64,000 nucleotides of DNA, from contig JABELC010000002.1 in NCBI GenBank assembly GCA_028455995.1, positions 3,906,001-3,970,000 on the forward strand, read 5' to 3'. Below, piece after piece: positions 1-12,570 of the stretch. The translations under genes and the position numbers were made by a program. Within the stretch, counting starts at the first letter, position 1; each line of letters starts with the position of its first letter. The DNA comes from Scleromitrula shiraiana (lineage: Eukaryota; Ascomycota; Leotiomycetes; Helotiales; Sclerotiniaceae). Below the pieces are notes generated by a model. The model was not told where the DNA came from. It saw nothing but the letters and a program-made list of their open reading frames with translations, and ran no database searches.

Positions 1-247
1 TAAAATAATTATATATATATAATACAAAATAAAAAATAATCAAATTAATATAAATAATCAATATATTAATAAAAAAATATATTAAAATAATTATTAAATA
101 AAAATTACTTTATATTAAAACTAATATAATTATATAATTAATAATTAATATATATTTCCCCTTATAAAATCAAGATTTTAATTAATCAATTAACAATATA
201 ATAATATATCAACTTATAATATTCTTTTTCATATCTGACCTTTTATA
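1..247 (+). mobile_element. 3' end of a Ty1/Copia-like LTR retrotransposon (truncated by window edge, RIP-decayed)
   Basis: This stretch is the reverse complement of the left end of the element at 28350-33796. Positions 80-247 match its 168-bp LTR at exactly the same length, and 1-79 match the internal DNA next to it (28518-28596), with differences mainly of the C/T and G/A type. Read on the plus strand, the LTR starts at 80 (TATTAAAATAA, decayed from TGTTAGAATAG) and ends at 247 (CTTTTATA). Internal DNA lies to the left, so this is the 3' LTR of a plus-strand copy whose body is outside the window. No coding capacity is visible here. Confidence 0.85.
80..247 (+). repeat. LTR of the Copia-like element (3' LTR)
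   Basis: This is a 168-bp LTR, the same length as the two LTRs of the complete copy downstream, in the opposite orientation. Short landmarks such as CCCCTTATA and GACCTTTTATA are shared. It ends exactly where similarity to the TIR element (248-369) begins. Confidence 0.85.
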
Positions 248-369
248 ATATATTAATATTTGAATTTTTAATATGTCTAAATATTAAAATGGCCAATTTC
301 CTAAAGTTCATTTAGGGAACTCATTGAATTCTATTCAGGTTCGCTCCCTGAATAGGTGATACCGTAGGG
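248..369 (-). mobile_element. Terminal fragment of a TIR element (copy A)
   Basis: The reverse complement of 248-369 aligns along its full length with the left end of the complete element at 2394-3268, including the terminal CCCTACGGTATCAC and the following ~105 bases. Differences are mostly C/T and G/A. The fragment breaks off at 247, where the Copia LTR starts, so the retrotransposon appears to have inserted into this element. The base triplet after its end (ACC) does not match the TAA duplication of copy B. Confidence 0.8.
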
Positions 370-2393
370 ACCCAGTGATTATTACAGTGATATAGGCTAT
401 ATCTCAATACTTCATTCAAGTTTGCTCCTCTTTTCAATATAAATATACTCATACTCTGTCAAAAGGCTGCATCACTATGATTTACGTGTATTTATGTATA
501 TTTACGTATATTTATGTATATTTATGTATATTTATGTATATTTATGTATATTTACAGATTTGCTTTCATTTATGCATTTATAACCTTCAAGTTAAACAAT
601 AACACAAGTATCTATCAGTCAGTCAATCTTTCTGCCTTCATGATCTAATATAGCTAATAAGCATTCAAGGATGATTTTATTAATTAGATCTATAAAGCAA
701 ATATCAAGAACCTTCAACATTTTGTTAATTTATATTTACATACATTATTTTCTATATATGATGAATTTAAATAATAACCATCTCAAACATGACTCAAATC
801 CTCACACTTTTAAAGAGATATGCATCATCTCCGTATTCACTATTAGATCTACATAGTGGAAAACATCCATACAAGCCAGACCCTTTCGAATTCCCTCTTT
901 ATATCTCATTATTGTATCCATTTACCATCTCATCTGTAACCACTTCTACATAACAAACCCCAATCCTAATATCCTGGTATCAGTCCAACATTAAAGAGAC
1001 TCACCTTCCAAGCCCCATTTAATTCTTTCGTTCATCAATAGATTCAATTCCTTCAAGCTATTGATGATAAGAACGATGTTAAAACTAACAGTCATCTCGT
1101 CCTACCACACCCAACCCTCGAACCCGAACCCAACGATATCATCGCCGCTCCACTTAATTATATTGAAAACAAACTCACCGTATATAAACACCTTTGAACT
1201 ACATCTCAACCACACTATACCAACTCCACGAAACAAGTAAACCATCATTATATTGCTCGATATACCTCCAAAAACCATATCCAGCATCCCAGCCATGTCC
1301 ATATCCATATCCATATACACTCAACCACCAACAAGTAAGTAAATCAGCACAGCAAGAAATTCAAATCCGCCGCCATTCCACACATAGTGAAAAATGCCAG
1401 TCGAACAACTGCAATCCTACATCTCGATTTCCAGTCAAATACCATACAAATGAAAAGACTATATAACACCATCGAACTGTTAAATATGGCGGATTATTCC
1501 AACATCATCTGGGATCTCGTCTTAAATATTTAAATGCATGTCTTGTCTTGTCTTGTCTTGTGCAACGCACTTGGGAGATAGATGTGCTGGTTTGATTAAT
1601 GCTTGAGATTCGTGTCGTCGTGTATGTGTTCGTTTAATATATATGCTCCTCCAATATATATAACCACATCAGACTTACAATTCCACAGTACTAGTATCTA
1701 GATCTCTCCAATATCGTTCGATTAATCTCCCGCCTGGATTCCAGTCATGTATGTATATATATATATATATATACGGTATATTGAATCAAATAGTAATTGA
1801 CCTCTCGCTCATTACATCATAAATCATCTTCCTAAACTGAAGAGGATTTATACTATGATAGCTATGATAGCTATGACTTAGTTGAGGACGCGGGAATATT
1901 GAGGGTATTGCTTTCTTGACGATGAATAGGGTGAGGGATATTGATCTGCTGTTTGTGAGGAGGATTTATCTTGGGATTTATCTTAGGATTTATCTTAGTA
2001 TTGCATAGTATTGCATATCCGGAGTTGAATGGAGACGCAAGGGGGAAGATATGGAGGAATTTTCTGAGTGTGGGTGGGGCTGGTAGATGGTGAAGGGGGA
2101 TTAAAAATGGAAGTGAGATTTGTGATGAGGAGATTAAAGAGCTGGTAAAAGTGGATGGATGTAAATGGTAGATAGATTCAGAATGTCATTAAGACGGCTT
2201 AGTTGTTGGTGGGGTGTACGGGGGAGGTTTTGAGATATTAACGTGTTAGGGAGGTTTTTAGTGTTTTGGGGAGATAGAGAGCTCGAGATTGTAAGTTTTG
2301 GTTGGTGGTCGTAGTCGTAGGTAGGCTGCGTAGTAAGTAATCTTCGGATGTGAGTATTATACGAGTTTTCGAGTTTATCGTTTACCAGAATAA
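370..2393. other. Intergenic, no gene seen
   Basis: Base composition is moderate, unlike the A/T-rich islands on both sides. Short open frames on both strands lack family motifs and coding character. It holds simple repeats: a decamer array at 481-553, CCATAT units near 1290-1316, GTCTT units near 1543-1560 and a TA run near 1748-1772. I see no RNA gene. Confidence 0.6.
481..553. repeat. Decamer tandem array (TTTATGTATA)
   Basis: About seven copies of a 10-base unit TTTATGTATA with C/T variants (TTTACGTATA). It lies in non-coding DNA next to the transposon remains. Confidence 0.85.
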
Positions 2394-3268
2394 CCCTACG
2401 GTATCACCTATTCAAGAAGCCAACCTGAATAGAATTCAATGATTTCCTTGAATAAACTTTAGGAAATCGATTATTTTAATATTTGAGCATATTAAAAGTT
2501 TAAACATCAATGTATTAAATTTATAATTAATCAAAAGTTGAATTTTATATAATGTAAATTAGTTTTTAAATTTGAAAATTAATTTTAGGTTAATCTTGAA
2601 TAAATTTTGATTAAAATTTATAAAATAGCTTTATTATCAATTTTACATTATAAAGTTATTTAATTTTTTAATAATTTTTTATTAATTAAAGATTTATTTA
2701 AAGATTTATTAAATTTATATAAGTATAATTTTAAACTATAAAACTATAATTATTTTTATATAATCGATTTTTTTTATTTATTTAAACTTTATTTTTTATA
2801 AATTAATAACTTTATTATCTTTAATAAAGATAATTTTTTATAAAATTTGAAAATATATTTATATTATTTTTTAGTATATACTAATATTAGTTTGAATATA
2901 TTAATAATAAAAAAAATGCGGGGTAATCTTAATATATTAGTTAAATTAAAAAATAATAAAGTATATTAATTATTAATATATATTAATTTTATATATAAAT
3001 ATAATTTTATATATAAATATAAACAAAAATACATTAATTTTATATATAAATAAAAATAAAAATACATTAATTTTATATGTAAACTCTATATTAATCTTAT
3101 GCTATATAATTACTCAATATAAACCCAGATATCTAAATTGAATTTGTATTAATATAAAATCATTCTTTAAAAATCAACTTATAATATGATTGAAATTTTA
3201 ATTATAATGCGAAAATTTCCTTTTTTAAATAGTATTCAAGAAATCCCTGAATAAGTGATACCGTAGGG
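2394..3268 (+). mobile_element. 875-bp TIR DNA element (copy B), RIP-decayed, non-autonomous as seen
   Basis: The ends are inverted: CCCTACGGTATCACC at the left and the complement of CCCTACGGTATCACT at the right, with similarity over about 24 bases. Both ends are flanked by the same triplet, TAA at 2391-2393 and TAA at 3269-3271, consistent with a 3-bp target duplication. The interior is almost pure A/T with no open frame, so it either never coded or was destroyed by RIP. A 3-bp TWA-type duplication is known for PIF/Harbinger elements, but I cannot assign the superfamily from the ends alone. Confidence 0.75.
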
Positions 3269-4145
3269 TAATAGACTAGAGATTTCGATGAACAAATACA
3301 TATATAAATGAATACAATAAGCAGATCTCATACAACTCAAACATTCACACAACTTGACTATGTGACTGTTACTGTGACTGTTACTGTGACTGTGTGACAA
3401 TAATAGCAAAATAATCTAAAGATATAACGACTCGATTAGATCAAGATTCCCACTTTTCGAATAAATATTTAATACTAATAGATTGTTCGATTTATATTTA
3501 TATTTATATTTATATTTATATTTATATTTATATTTATATTTATATTTATATTTATATTTATATTTATATTTATATTTATATTTATATTTATATTTATATT
3601 TATATTTATATACAAATCCCGATACTAATACATTTACACATTGTAGCATTAGAGCAGCATCGGAGCAGTGTCATGATAGATAAATAAATAAATAGATAAA
3701 TAAATAAGTGTCTGTATAGTCAACACGTGACCTTACGTCACGTGCCCGTTGAGGAGATATATACTCTCGACGGCGTACAACACCCTTCTTGATCTCCTTG
3801 AACACAATAATACAATATAGAGAATACCCCATATTGTACAGTTCCATACCCCCGGAGTCATACAAACAATAAGTAAATAAATAAATAAATATCCCTAATA
3901 CACTACTTAAGATCCCATTACAACATCCACCGTCACAACATCCACCCTCCCATGATCCTCCCTGCAAACAATATAAACAAAAGAGAGTAGTAAGAAATTT
4001 AAAATCCCTCTTTACTTCCCATGCTCCCCATCCCCCTTTCTCCCATCTCCATCCTCCTATCTCCTCAGACCATAATACCCATCAAAGATACACGATAGAT
4101 ATCATAAAGATGGAGATAAATACAAAAAGCTAAATAAACAATCCT
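3269..4145. other. Intergenic; hexamer microsatellite at 3491-3611
   Basis: Downstream (3') flank of the secreted-protein gene. It contains about 20 copies of TTTATA (3491-3611), short AAATA runs near 3680-3700 and 3870-3890, and no convincing gene. The tyrosine/lysine-repeat frames on either strand are translations of the microsatellite. Confidence 0.65.
3491..3611. repeat. (TTTATA)n microsatellite, about 20 copies
   Basis: A nearly perfect hexanucleotide array of about 120 bases without interruptions. Such arrays usually vary in length between isolates. Confidence 0.95.
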
Positions 4146-5229
4146 CTACACCCCAGAAAAAGGTCGACATTTATTCGCCGCGCAGAAACCATCACAGCAT
4201 GTTCCGAGGAATTGGCCATTTGCGTAACAATCGCCTGGTTATCTCGTTAGCTTCTTGCTAATCTATTTATTCATTATTTAGGAGCGGATGGATTAATTTA
4301 TTATTTAAGAGCAGACACCTTGGTCTGGATACAATAGATGCCAGTGGAAAGTCTGTGGTTTTGGGTTTCGGCTCTTTTGAGATGTGGGGAGGTTTATGAT
4401 ATGGGGGTGGAATGGGGGGGGGGGGGGTAAGAATGAGGGTGTTAGATAGGGAGAGAGAGGGGGGGTGAAAATGAGGGTGTTAGATAGAGAGAGAGAGAGG
4501 GGGGGGGGTGAAAATGAGGGAGTTAAATAGGGGGAGAGAGAGAGAGAGTTGCGTTGGAAATGAGAATACGATGAATAAAACAAAACAGATAAAAACATAA
4601 TAAAAAATAAATAAGAATATAACAAAAAAAACTAACCATAATTAGGAATACAAGTCTCATCAGTAGCCCGACACGTAACACCAATAACGGGTGTAGGTGG
4701 CCCGACAGATACGATACCGCCGTTATTTACGAGGGCGGCGGGGTGCTGGAAACTGAAGGTGCAGAATTTATAGATGTCGAAGTTGGGGGAGCGGATTTGC
4801 GAGATGGAGAGGGGGTTGTCTGATGGGAGAGGGGGTTAGTGGGGGGTTGGGAGTGGGGGGTGAAATAGATAAGGGGGGGAGACTGAGGGGAAAAAAGAGG
4901 GGGGAAAGATGGGGATAGGATGGGATGGGATGGGAGAGTATAGGAATGAAATGAAAACCCAAGAAGTAAAAAAGATAAAAGGAATGGTAAACAGGAGACA
5001 CAGACTAGCACAAAAAAGGACAACACAACATACTAGTAGGATGAAACTTCCCATCGGCAGGAACAGTAAGAAGATACGAAGCGGGACCCCCAATAAACTC
5101 AATATCTACATTGAAGAAGCCGCGGTCATCGGTGCCGGATGAGGAGGCGGGGAGGGGGTTCTGGATTGCGGAGGCGAGGGTGCTGGGGATTAGAGTGAGG
5201 GCGAGGGCGAGGATGGTGGGGAGTTGCAT
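4146..5229 (-). CDS. Small secreted eight-cysteine protein with a cystine-knot-like C-terminus
   Basis: Model of three exons (5229-5034, 4819-4637, 4234-4146) totalling 468 nt, 155 aa. Introns have donors GTATGT and GTTAGT and acceptors CAG and CAG, and frame is kept across both. Residues 1-20 form a signal peptide (MQLPTILALALTLIPSTLAS). The mature part contains VDIEFIGGPASY and VPADGKFH and then eight cysteines. The last six are spaced C-x6-C-x9-CC-x3-C-x4-C, as in inhibitor-cystine-knot (knottin) folds. This is the composition of secreted fungal effector-like or structural proteins; the role is unknown. The introns (214 and 402 nt) are unusually long for this window and consist largely of pyrimidine tracts on the coding strand. 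The exon 2 start (4819) is the least certain boundary. The gene stands alone between transposon remains and the ABC gene. Confidence 0.8.
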
Positions 5230-6784
5230 TTTGTTTTTTGAATTGAGTTTGTGGTCTTGTTTGTGGGTTTATGGGTTGTGGTATGGAAACTTTTCGGTTG
5301 AGGTGGATGTGAGACTTGCTTTAGTTTGTGAGGTGAGAGATGGAGGTGGAGAAAGGAGGGTTATATATATCCCGAGAAGACTGCCCAAATCTCCAGTGCC
5401 GTGCTATCGTACTATGATATCATCCAAGAATGCCAGACATAAATCACCAAGCAATTAGAAGCACAAGGACGTGAATGAAAACGGGATTTACGCTACAGAA
5501 ACCCTCAGGCTATCTCATGGTGGCGTGCGTTGCAGTAACGGATCAGCTCCGAGTCGATATCAATCAATCAATAAATCAAGCATATATGTAAATAAACTGT
5601 GAATACGAACTGTACGAGGCTCCAAATTCAATTTCTGGTCAGTGGTACAGCGATCGATCGATCAATGAACGGGAGATATGCGATAGATATCATATGACTT
5701 TTGCTTAATCTTCGACCGATCGATCAGATTATAGTATATTGCATAATGCACTTCACTTGAAGAGATAGAGATAAGAAGAGAATAGAGAACTTGAGAAGAG
5801 GAGAGTGAGGAAATAGGTATCATACGATCGGGAATCAGAAGACTGCTGTGTTACTAACTCAAGATTCAGGGCTGAGCTGAACATTGAAGGAGTTGGAGAC
5901 GAGAATATGCATTTGGATAGAATGAGATGGAAACAATAAAGAGAATGGTGTTTTCGTGGTTAGATTAAATTTCAAGCTTTGGAGATCTCGAATAGTAACG
6001 GGAATTGATATTTGAAATCCAAACTGACGTATCAATGTATCTCGAGATTCTCGTTACATAGATATAAACCGTCCATCAGTACAAACAACCCTCTCCAAAC
6101 AATCAAACCTTCAATCTGATCCACTTCATCCCAAACATAAATCTCCTTTTCAAATCAACCCCTCTCCATCACCGTTTAGTAAATACCCACCTCATGCAGC
6201 TGAGCAACACCATCTCCTCAGTCAGCCAAGCCAAGCTTTAAGGCTGACTGACGTAAATATGTAACACCACCACCACTTGGTAACATTCCGCTGATGTGGG
6301 GAAATACGAGAATGTCTTGGATATGGGTTGAGAGTGGTGAGATAATGTTTATGTATAGAGAGAGGAGGGGAAATGTGAGGTTTCTTGGCGCGGGGTTATG
6401 CGGGTTACGTTTTTGGGCGAACTGCATGGATGGGATGGGATGGGATGGGATGGATATTGCCATGTGGTGTAATGGATTAAAACAGTGCTTGCATGCATGA
6501 TGTATATTGATTATATTGTTTGGAAAGAACGTACATATGAAGGGTCGATGCGAGCCATTGGATTGATAGATACTGGTAAGATACATATGTATGCATGCTA
6601 TCCAAAATATCACTCCTGGGATTGAAAGATAATTTTTTGTACTGTATTTGGGATCATTAGTAGGAAGTAAGAGGAGAACTGTGCTGTTTAATGATAAATG
6701 AGCATCCACTTAGGAATTAGAAAATAAAGTCACGATTCGTCTTTATGAGATGTACAAACATAATTTAATTACGTAGAGTAAATA
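5230..6784. other. Intergenic between the secreted-protein gene and the ABC transporter gene
   Basis: Upstream flank of the secreted-protein gene and 3' flank of the ABC gene. Small frames here lack motifs. Short CGATCGATCGAT runs occur near 5652-5663 and 5715-5725, and a GGATG run near 6428-6450. I see no RNA gene. Confidence 0.6.
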
Positions 6785-9700
6785 CTACTGATCAAGAGCT
6801 TGCGATTGACACTATAAAATCCGTTAGTTACTTCTCTCCAACGCTCACAAAAACTAAAAAACATAAAACTTACCATTTGCCAATATACCCCCCTCTTCAT
6901 CAACAAACTCCCATGATCCCCCTTCTCCACCACATTCCCGCCCTCCCCCAGCACAAAAATAACATCCGCCCCCCTAACCGTTGCCAATCGGTGCGCAACT
7001 ACCACCATCGTTCTCCCCACCCCCCTTGCCGTCTTCTCAAAAACCCCCTGTACTTCTCTTTCCGTCTGAGAATCTAAATTCGACGTCGCTTCATCTAATA
7101 ACAATAGTCTGGGATTTCTGATTAAGGCTCTTGCTATTGAAATTCTTTGCTTTTGTCCCCCTGATAACGTTACACCGTGTGCACCTACCGCCGTTTCATA
7201 TCCTTCTGGGAGAGAAGATATGAAATCGTGAATTTCCGCATCCTTACATACTTGTTCCAGTAGATCGTCTGAAATTTCAGTCTCGGATTCGTCGATACCG
7301 AGGAGTATGTTTTCTCGAATTGAACCTTCGAATAGAGAAGGCTCTTGGGCGACAAGAGAAATCGCTTGTCGATATTTTGATAAAGCTATTTCGGAAATAT
7401 CGGTATTTTGATACATGATACTTCCACTCTGAATCTCGTAAAATCGGGAGAGAAGTGATATTATGCTTGTTTTTCCACATCCGGAAGGACCGACAATAGC
7501 TGCGAATTGACCTCGCTCGATCGTCATGTTGAGATTATTGAGGACAGGAACATCTCGAGTAGGGTATTTGAATGAAACATTTCTAAGTTCAATTTTCACC
7601 CCTCGAGATCCCTTTTCATCAATATCTGCATCGGCGAAATCGTATAGGACAGATTCGTAAATTTCTGGGTTGACAGGTGGTCTCATATCTCGGATTCGAT
7701 TTGCCGCTGCAAAAGCTTGAGCTACGTTAGGTCCGAAACTGAGCGATTGTCCCGCTGTCGTACTTCCTTGAACGACGGCCAAATATACGACCAAATAATT
7801 AAATGGCGTGTATTCATGACTAGCAAGAAGTTGACCTCCGTACCATAGTACAAATGCCATGCATAACAAAGCAATACTATCGCTCAAAGCAAACACAAAG
7901 GTTGAGAATCTCGCTTTGTGAAATGCTTTCGCTGAATGATTTTGCAGTAGTTTTTCATATCGTGCGCAGATTTCGGATTCAAGTGTGAGTGATGAGACGG
8001 TGCGGAATGCACTGATGGATTCGGTTGCAAATTTGGAACTTTCAGCGAAGACAGCATTGTTCATTTTTTCGAACTGGGTTTCGTATCTGAGGCGGAAAAA
8101 TCCGGCGAGAAGAATGATGGGCATCGATGTGACCACCGTTAGGAGGCTCAATTTCCAACCAAAATAGAAAGACATGGTGATCGATCCAAATATGTTAAAT
8201 ATGGAGATCAGAACGATTGCCATGTTGATTCCAAGGAGTTGCTGAAGCTGAGTGGGATCGCTGGCCATGCGGGCGGTCAGACTTCCTACAGAGTTTTCTT
8301 CGTCGTCATAGTATGACACAGGTTTGGAAAGTACGTTCTGAAAGTACTCTTGTCTGTATGTTGCAGTTATATTCTGACTTTATTAGTACCGAAAGAGATG
8401 CAGAATGAGATGTACTTACAAATGATATAGTATTGGAAGACCACCCAAGGACATAATAACTAATACAAACGCCTACTGCCAATAGGAAGAATACAAAACA
8501 CCAAAAGTTTGTTTGATCTTGCAGGTATTGTCCCCATAAGTTGAACAGAGAAATCAGTTTGGCGAATAGAAATGCATGTATTGGAAATGAAGCTGAAATA
8601 TATGTTAGTCTAGACTTCAGTTAGAACACCATGGATTGAACTTACCACCAGCACCCAAAGAACTCAAAAACATCAAACTATACCATATCCACCTAGGTTT
8701 TTGTTCCCAAAGAAAAAGCATAAAGCTTCCAAATGGCCTTTTAGATTGTTTTGGTTGCTCAATGAGAGGAAAATCCTCGGCCTCAAGACTTATTCTCTCA
8801 AATACTGGCGATCCCACACTTTGTTTCTTGGGATCACTTGAGACCACGACTTCTCTCCCGTGAGAATCGCTTGCACCTACTTGTTGAGCATTTGCAAGTC
8901 CCCAATAAGGTCCATCTTTATCCCTCAGCAGCTGTTCATGAGAACCTTGCTGCACTACCTGACCTTTTTTCAGGACAACAATGTTATCTGCTTTGATGAT
9001 GGTAGATAATCGATGAGCAATCGTAATTGTAGTACGATTCCGAGAAACTTTATCTAGCGCTGCTTGCACGATTCTTTCGCTTCGAACATCAATAGCACTG
9101 GTTGCTTCATCTAGGATTAATATTTTAGGTTGCTTGACGATACTTCTTGCTATTGCTAGTCGTTGACGTTGTCCTCCACTGAGTTTAATTCCTGCATCAC
9201 CTACGCGTGTATTGTAACCCTATTATAATTAGCTCATCATTGGAACTGTATTTTTTCAAACAAAAACTCACATCGGGAAGTCTCTTAATGAATTCATCCG
9301 CAAATGCTTCTTTACAAGCTCGTTTAACCAACTTCTTCTTTCTTTGAAGACTCTCATGTTCCCATTCTGTTCCTATTAAACCATACTCGACGTTCTTGTA
9401 TATAGTATCATTGAAGAGGAATGGCTCTTGTTGCACAAGCCCTATCTGAGATCGCCACCACTTCAGATCTATTTCGTGTAACTTACGACCACCGACTGTA
9501 ATGTTGCCGTTTCGGAAATATAGCGTCTAAATTCCAGTTAGATTTTGTGTCAATTATACCAAAGGCAATCAGCAAGACTCACTAGCATATTATCCGTCAT
9601 ATTCCCATTCAATTCATACCACCGCTCAATCAAACCCACAATCGTACTCTTACCAGAACCCGATGCTCCAACAATAGCTGTCATTTTCCCAGCCGGGAAA

Positions 9701-11615
9701 CACACGCTCAGATTATCAAGAACTTTGACATCTGCTCTTAAAGGATATGCAAAATTGACATTCTCGAAGATAATATCATGCTGGGCTGAGACTTCAGGGG
9801 CACTGAAACCGTCGGTTTTCGGTTGCGGGGCATCGATGATCGTAAACAAAATTCCTGCAGCACCAGCAGCTTGTGCCGCAGCGGTAAGGGGAGCTGCTAT
9901 TCCACCAATGGACATTACTATTACCATAATGGACATTAAAACACTGTATTGATGATCGAATCAGTAATTTGTATAAATTCGATTCTGCTAGTGACTTACA
10001 TAATCATTGTTGTGACACTTGCGATCTCATAATTTAGATACAGTCTGATGGCAAACCAGAACGATAGGGCGAATGTGCTGATAATGGTATTAGTAACAAG
10101 TTATTTTCATCATACTAGGAAAACATACGCATGAATTGCGAAGAAGACTACATACAGGTTAGCAAATAATAGTTTTTAGAAAATTTGATGTAACATACCG
10201 GGTGCTTGCTGAATTGCAACTAAAGATGACATAAGAAGACCCCTACGCCTAGACTCATCAACCCAGGCAGCATATCTCCTTGCCATTTTCCCTTCCGCTT
10301 GGCAAGCAGCAATCATTCTGATTGAGCTGAAAACTTCACTCGCAATCGAAGATGATACTCTATCCGCCTCTTCAACCTGTTTCAATCCCTTTACCAATCT
10401 CGGTATAGTGTAACTATAACATGCGATGATGAAGATAAGCCCAGTGCCGGTCACAAGTGTGAGTAAACAATTATAATAGAATGCAATTATTAGAGCGGAT
10501 GTTGTTAAAGACATGCTTTGGATAAACATGGAAAGTTTCTCGGATATACCGAGTTGTAATGTGTTGGCCGTGATGGTTATGATTGCGGCTGTCTGACCTG
10601 ATGGAAGGGTATCAAGGACGGATATTGGTTGGCGGAAGAGTGCGTTTAGGTATGATAATCGCATGGTCGATGATATTCGGATACTTACCATTCGGAATCC
10701 CAACTATGTAGTGTTAGTTATTGGTGCTGTGATTGTTCATAAATTGGTAGGCTTACTATGGCGATGTAATCGAGTAGTAACCTACCCACAAATAGGTAAA
10801 GCATGTATATTCTAGGAAATCATGTTAGACACAGATTATCTTGTCGAATGGAGACTTGACGACTTTCTTACACATTTCTGTTGATAGCCCCTGTAAAGAT
10901 TTCTTCGGTCTCCCCAGAATCAGGATTGTAGAATGCGTTGAAATCACCAACGAGTTCACCTAAATAATGAGAGCTTAGACGCTTGTGCACATGTGTTTGG
11001 TTTGGTTGGATTCCTCTTTACCGAATACAACATTCATCAGAGGAAGTGTGATACCCGTTAAGACTGAAGCAGTTCCAGCAGCAATCAATAGCAACTTATC
11101 AGTTCGGTTTGTGTAAGAGAAAATCCGCTGTTTTGTGTTAGTAGTGCCACAAAAGTCTACACATTGGACATGTTTACCATGAAGTGCGATATTGCAGTCC
11201 TGTATTCTGCACTTATGATAGGTTTTCTGCTAGCCTTAGGTTGTACTGGCTCTTCAGCTTCGTCGCCAGTTTCCTTTACCTCCTCCTCCTCCTCTGCTAG
11301 TAGGGGCTCATTTGCAGTTGACCATGCTTTTGGAGATGTCGGCGACAATAACCCTTGTGTCATTGGAGACGTTATTTCCTCCATCAGCGCATCTTCCTGG
11401 GTCAATGAGCCATTATAAATCCGGAACTCCAACTTCCCAGGACGTAATCGTGGTGAAATCTGTTCATTATCATCTTCGGTTTCTTTCTCTCCATCCAGCA
11501 GCAGTGGTTTATTTGCTGGGGATGACCAAGGCTGGTATGACGGTGACGACAACGCACTCCGAGTCTCTTTTTCCATCTTTACTTTTGGAAAAGTGAAGTT
11601 TCCCCACTGGAACAT
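6785..11615 (-). CDS. MDR/PGP-type (ABCB) full ABC transporter, probable exporter of the polyketide cluster
   Basis: Thirteen exons: 11615-11178, 11127-11022, 10959-10872, 10811-10757, 10703-10199, 10147-10129, 10077-10000, 9943-9583, 9526-9272, 9219-8646, 8592-8420, 8373-6874, 6811-6785. They sum to 4179 nt, 1392 aa, a normal length for a fungal full transporter. Order is TMD1-NBD1-TMD2-NBD2. NBD1 shows Walker A GASGSGKST, signature LSGGQRQR, Walker B ILILDEATSAID and IAHRLST. NBD2 shows GPSGCGKTS, LSGGQKQR, LLLLDEATSNLD and VAHRLAT. NBD1 has the insertion after Walker A (WYELNGN to YFRNGNITVGG) that I associate with fungal cluster-borne MDR pumps. The end (YWQMCQSQALDQ) is family-like. Exon 6 is only 19 nt. 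Transcribed in the same direction as the hydrolase gene, 955 bp downstream of its stop. Substrate export is inferred from position. Confidence 0.95.
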
Positions 11616-12570
11616 TTAGAAATACCATCGCGACCATATTCGACAGGGTGGCAATCATAATGGTGAAGCACGTTTGCTGATGTTTGCTCGGATGTTTTGT
11701 TTCGGATCTTTCTGCTCTATCTCGTGAATCACGCTAGGTCTCACAATTAGATAGGGAAGTGGGGCTGAGAACAGACTTCCCCGTGCGAGGCGAGAACTAT
11801 TGGTCTGATCATTTTGTGAAATTATTTTGGTCAGATCACAATTATAACATCTAAGGGATTGTTGAACTGAGATAATCTATTCTTGATGAAACTATCGACC
11901 CCGGATCCTGTACGATAAATTCTGCGGATATTGGCCAGTTTGTGTAGGTGCCGATGTCGTGTCCCAGTATCACGAGATTATGAAAGTTCAGATAGCCTTC
12001 CCGGGTGATCGTCCCGGTATATCATCCAATTACACCCCATCCCTATGTACCTGCTTGCGGTAATGGTCTGTCAAAATCCAAAACTCCAACGAGACTGGGC
12101 TCTCACGCTTCAGTTTCTTCTCTTTTTGGCAAAATGCAATGTTAGTTGAAACACCGTTCAAACGAAGCCATAATTATCATGCTTGCTCAACGGGTAGATT
12201 TCGCAATTAACTCTTACTCAATCATAGATCAATTGTGATTGAGATTGACGTTTACTGATAGGAACAGAATTTAGTTTATCATGGGTTTGTAATATGATAG
12301 ATTCAGCGAAGATTGATATGCATTTGTAGTTCATCAGTCGAGAAGACATTGTAGATGTTTTGAAATAAATGAATTTGTCTCTATATCGAGATTTGGTATC
12401 TTGTGATAAAAAAATGTATATATATAGAATAAATGCTTCTGGTAGAGCCATATCGAAAAGCCAAATTGAAAATGAGACCCGCTCACCCAAAATCATTAAA
12501 GACCCTCCATGAGACATAGTCACGAATATTAGGATTACTCCCCGTCAAATTGGCTGCCTGGTCGGAAACC
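11616..12570. other. Intergenic: ABC promoter side / hydrolase 3' side
   Basis: Holds the presumed ABC promoter. The frames present show no family motif, and I cannot pick out a regulator site. Confidence 0.6.

Noticed and set aside
3416..3683. Tyr-Lys and Leu-Tyr repeat proteins
   Set aside because: Both are translations of the TTTATA microsatellite.
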